A stretch of 17,900 nt of DNA from an uncultured Clostridia bacterium (GTDB lineage Bacteria; Bacillota; Clostridia; TANB77; CAG-508): assembly GCA_934149275.1 (NCBI GenBank), contig CAKPEG010000024.1, positions 1 through 17,900 of the forward strand. Direction: 5' to 3'. Below the pieces are notes generated by a model. That model ran no database searches. It was not told where the DNA came from and was given only the letters and a program-made list of their open reading frames with translations. The position numbers and the translations under genes were made by a program. Each line of letters begins with the position of its first letter. The first letter of the stretch is position 1. Of this stretch, positions 16,315 through 17,900 are shown piece after piece.

Positions 16315-17715
16315 TTAATTATTTACTAATAAATTTGATATTCCGTCATATATCTCACCAAATTTCATGGAATTTGACGCTTTTAACAAAACAGTATCCC
16401 CTTGCACAAGCATGTTATTCAAAATTTTAATAGCTTGTTCATTTAAATCACAAGAATATACATTTTTAGCACTCATTCCCTCTGCCACTGCCATTTTTGC
16501 AATATTTTTTGCCTCTTCACCAACAGTTACTAACATATCAATTTTATTTTTAGCAACCTCTTTTCCAACCTTCTCATGAATCTCTTTACTAAAACTTCCT
16601 ACCTCTTTAATATCACCCAAAACAGCTATCTTCCTTCCGCGATCAAGATTTGCTAAATATTCCAAACTTGGTTTTATAGACTCAAAACTAGCATTATAAT
16701 AATCCTTAATTAGCAAAATATCATTTACTTTTTCTATATCTAATCTATTTTTTGTAATTTCAGCATTTGCAATCGCCTTTTGCATTTTGTCAATTGGAAT
16801 ATCATACTCCATTCCAACCGCAATCGCAGACAAAGCATTCAAAATAAACACCTCACCAGGCTTTTGAGTAGTAAATTCATACTCATTTGAATTAAGTTCA
16901 ACACAAAACTCATTTGACTTCTCTGTCATTTTAATTTTAGAAGCCACATATTTACTCTTTTCATGAACACCAAAAGTTATTTTCTCAGCAGTTTCATCCT
17001 CCAAATTCCACTTATGAAGCATATCATTATCATTATTTATTATAACTTTTTTATTTGTCATTCCATCTAAAATCTCAAGCTTAGCCTTCAAAATATTCTC
17101 CCTAGAACCCAAATTTCCAATATGAGAAGTACCAATATTAGAAATCACACTCAATGTAGGTTTTGCAATATTTGTAAGCTCATGAATTTCTCCCAAATGA
17201 TTCATTCCCATCTCAATAACCAAAGCATCATGATCCCTCAAACTCATTATAGTCAATGGAACACCCAATCTATTATTCTTATTTCCCTGTGTTTTTTGAA
17301 CATTAAATTTCTGAGCCATAACTTCAGCAATAACATCCTTTGTACTAGTCTTTCCAACACTTCCAGTTATAGCAACTACCGGAATATCATATAAACTTCT
17401 CTTAACCTTTGCAATCTCGACAAGCGCATCCTCAACACTAGGAACAAGAACAATAGTAGCACTTTGGGCAAATTTATTTAAATCTTCATCAGAAAAAATA
17501 TTATTCTCAACAAAGCACACCTTCGCACCACTTTTTATAGCATTTCCACAGTACAAAGTACCATCAGTTCTTTCACCCTTCAAAGCAAAATATGCTTCAT
17601 CAGGCTGTAAAGTTCTAGAGTCAATACACGCCCCAGCAAACTCAGCATCAGCCAAACCGCATAAAACAGTTCCATTAACCCTCTCTAAAATATCATTAAC
17701 ACATAATTTTTTCAT
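16315..17715 (-). CDS. murF: UDP-N-acetylmuramoyl-tripeptide--D-alanyl-D-alanine ligase (MurF)
   Basis: MurF adds D-Ala-D-Ala to UDP-MurNAc-tripeptide in the cytoplasm, the last step before lipid I. The 466 residues have the three Mur ligase domains. The N-terminal substrate domain shows C-I-D-S-R-T and Y-F-A-L-K-G-E-R-T-D-G. The central ATPase has I-T-G-S-V-G-K122-T-S, N-N-R-L-G-V-P, E-M-G-M-N-H-L-G-E-I and the S-N-I-G-T-S-H segment. The C-terminal domain has R-L-D, D338-Y-Y-N-A and A-V-L-G-D-I-K-E-V-G. All fit a working enzyme of usual length. ATG 17715 has AAGGTGA four bases upstream. It opens the unit that continues into yqeK. Confidence 0.95.
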   Translation of the reverse strand: MKKLCVNDILERVNGTVLCGLADAEFAGACIDSRTLQPDEAYFALKGERTDGTLYCGNAIKSGAKVCFVENNIFSDEDLNKFAQSATIVLVPSVEDALVEIAKVKRSLYDIPVVAITGSVGKTSTKDVIAEVMAQKFNVQKTQGNKNNRLGVPLTIMSLRDHDALVIEMGMNHLGEIHELTNIAKPTLSVISNIGTSHIGNLGSRENILKAKLEILDGMTNKKVIINNDNDMLHKWNLEDETAEKITFGVHEKSKYVASKIKMTEKSNEFCVELNSNEYEFTTQKPGEVFILNALSAIAVGMEYDIPIDKMQKAIANAEITKNRLDIEKVNDILLIKDYYNASFESIKPSLEYLANLDRGRKIAVLGDIKEVGSFSKEIHEKVGKEVAKNKIDMLVTVGEEAKNIAKMAVAEGMSAKNVYSCDLNEQAIKILNNMLVQGDTVLLKASNSMKFGEIYDGISNLLVNN

Positions 17716-17772
17716 AAAATCACCTTAATTCTAAACCTTACATTTGCTATATATTAATATTCACAAACACAA

Positions 17773-17803
17773 ATTATATTAACACTATTTACCCAATTTG
17801 TAA
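17773..17803 (-). promoter_or_regulatory. Possible promoter of murF-yqeK
   Basis: A perfect -10 TATAAT (17778-17773) with TTACAA (17803-17798) 19 bases upstream. The spacer is longer than ideal. The position, about 58 bases before the start codon and just left of the repeat at the edge, is sensible. Confidence 0.4.
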
Positions 17804-17841
17804 AATTAACTTAATTGCATAAGAAAAAGAAAAATACATAT

Positions 17842-17900
17842 AAAATTTTTGAATCACCGCGCAGGGACCAAACGAACGAAGTGAGTTCGATTGAAGCATT
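17842..17900 (+). repeat. Partial third member of the structured repeat family, cut by the right edge
   Basis: AATTTTTGAATCACCGCGCAG closely resembles the inner-arm and core start of copy A (AATTTTTGAAATGACGCGCAG differs at a few bases). After that the sequence diverges but has a hairpin CGAAC-GAAGTGA-GTTCG (17873-17889), whose ACGAAGT recalls the tip of copy B. The right half lies outside the window. Confidence 0.55.

Overview
The window is AT-rich (roughly 30% G+C), uses the standard bacterial code and strong AAGGAG-type ribosome binding sites. Every convincing gene lies on the minus strand. The gene set (AddB rather than RecBCD, family 4 uracil-DNA glycosylase, YqeK, MurF, a giant SpaA/Cna_B-type surface protein) points to a low-GC Bacillota, most likely an uncultured, host-associated clostridium. 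That placement is inferred from gene content and composition only.

Layout in the direction of transcription (right to left). (1) At 17842-17900 the window opens inside a structured repeat that is cut by the edge. (2) murF and yqeK follow 20 nt apart behind a weak promoter candidate. A small membrane-anchored protein of unknown function (15252-15665) comes next, with its own strong promoter, and the unit ends at a G+C-rich terminator. (3) The gap 14842-15251 holds two related hairpin-forming repeats of about 125 bp facing each other, then the promoter of the next unit. (4) pgeF/yfiH (laccase-domain protein), a family 4 uracil-DNA glycosylase and addB form a tight three-gene unit with gaps of 21 nt and 1 nt. 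(5) A lone predicted zinc metalloprotease (HECIH) has its own terminator. (6) A 500-bp intergenic stretch holds a second terminator with no assigned gene and a good promoter. (7) A giant surface protein gene fills 1-8224 and runs off the left edge: 2741 codons are visible without its C-terminus.

How the genes fit together: murF makes the last cytoplasmic peptidoglycan precursor step; yqeK hydrolyses Ap4A; the laccase-domain protein may salvage nucleosides; the glycosylase and AddB both repair DNA. The giant protein is probably an adhesin: a basic leader and one hydrophobic segment, an N-terminal ectodomain, four SpaA-like stalk domains, fourteen beta-propeller-type repeats (two sets of seven), another SpaA-like domain and at least two tandem modules of 132 residues.

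The most unusual signals are the 2 x 7 propeller repeats inside a Gram-positive SpaA stalk, the prepilin-like N-terminus of that protein, and the hairpin repeat family, whose two complete copies keep base pairing while the paired bases change.
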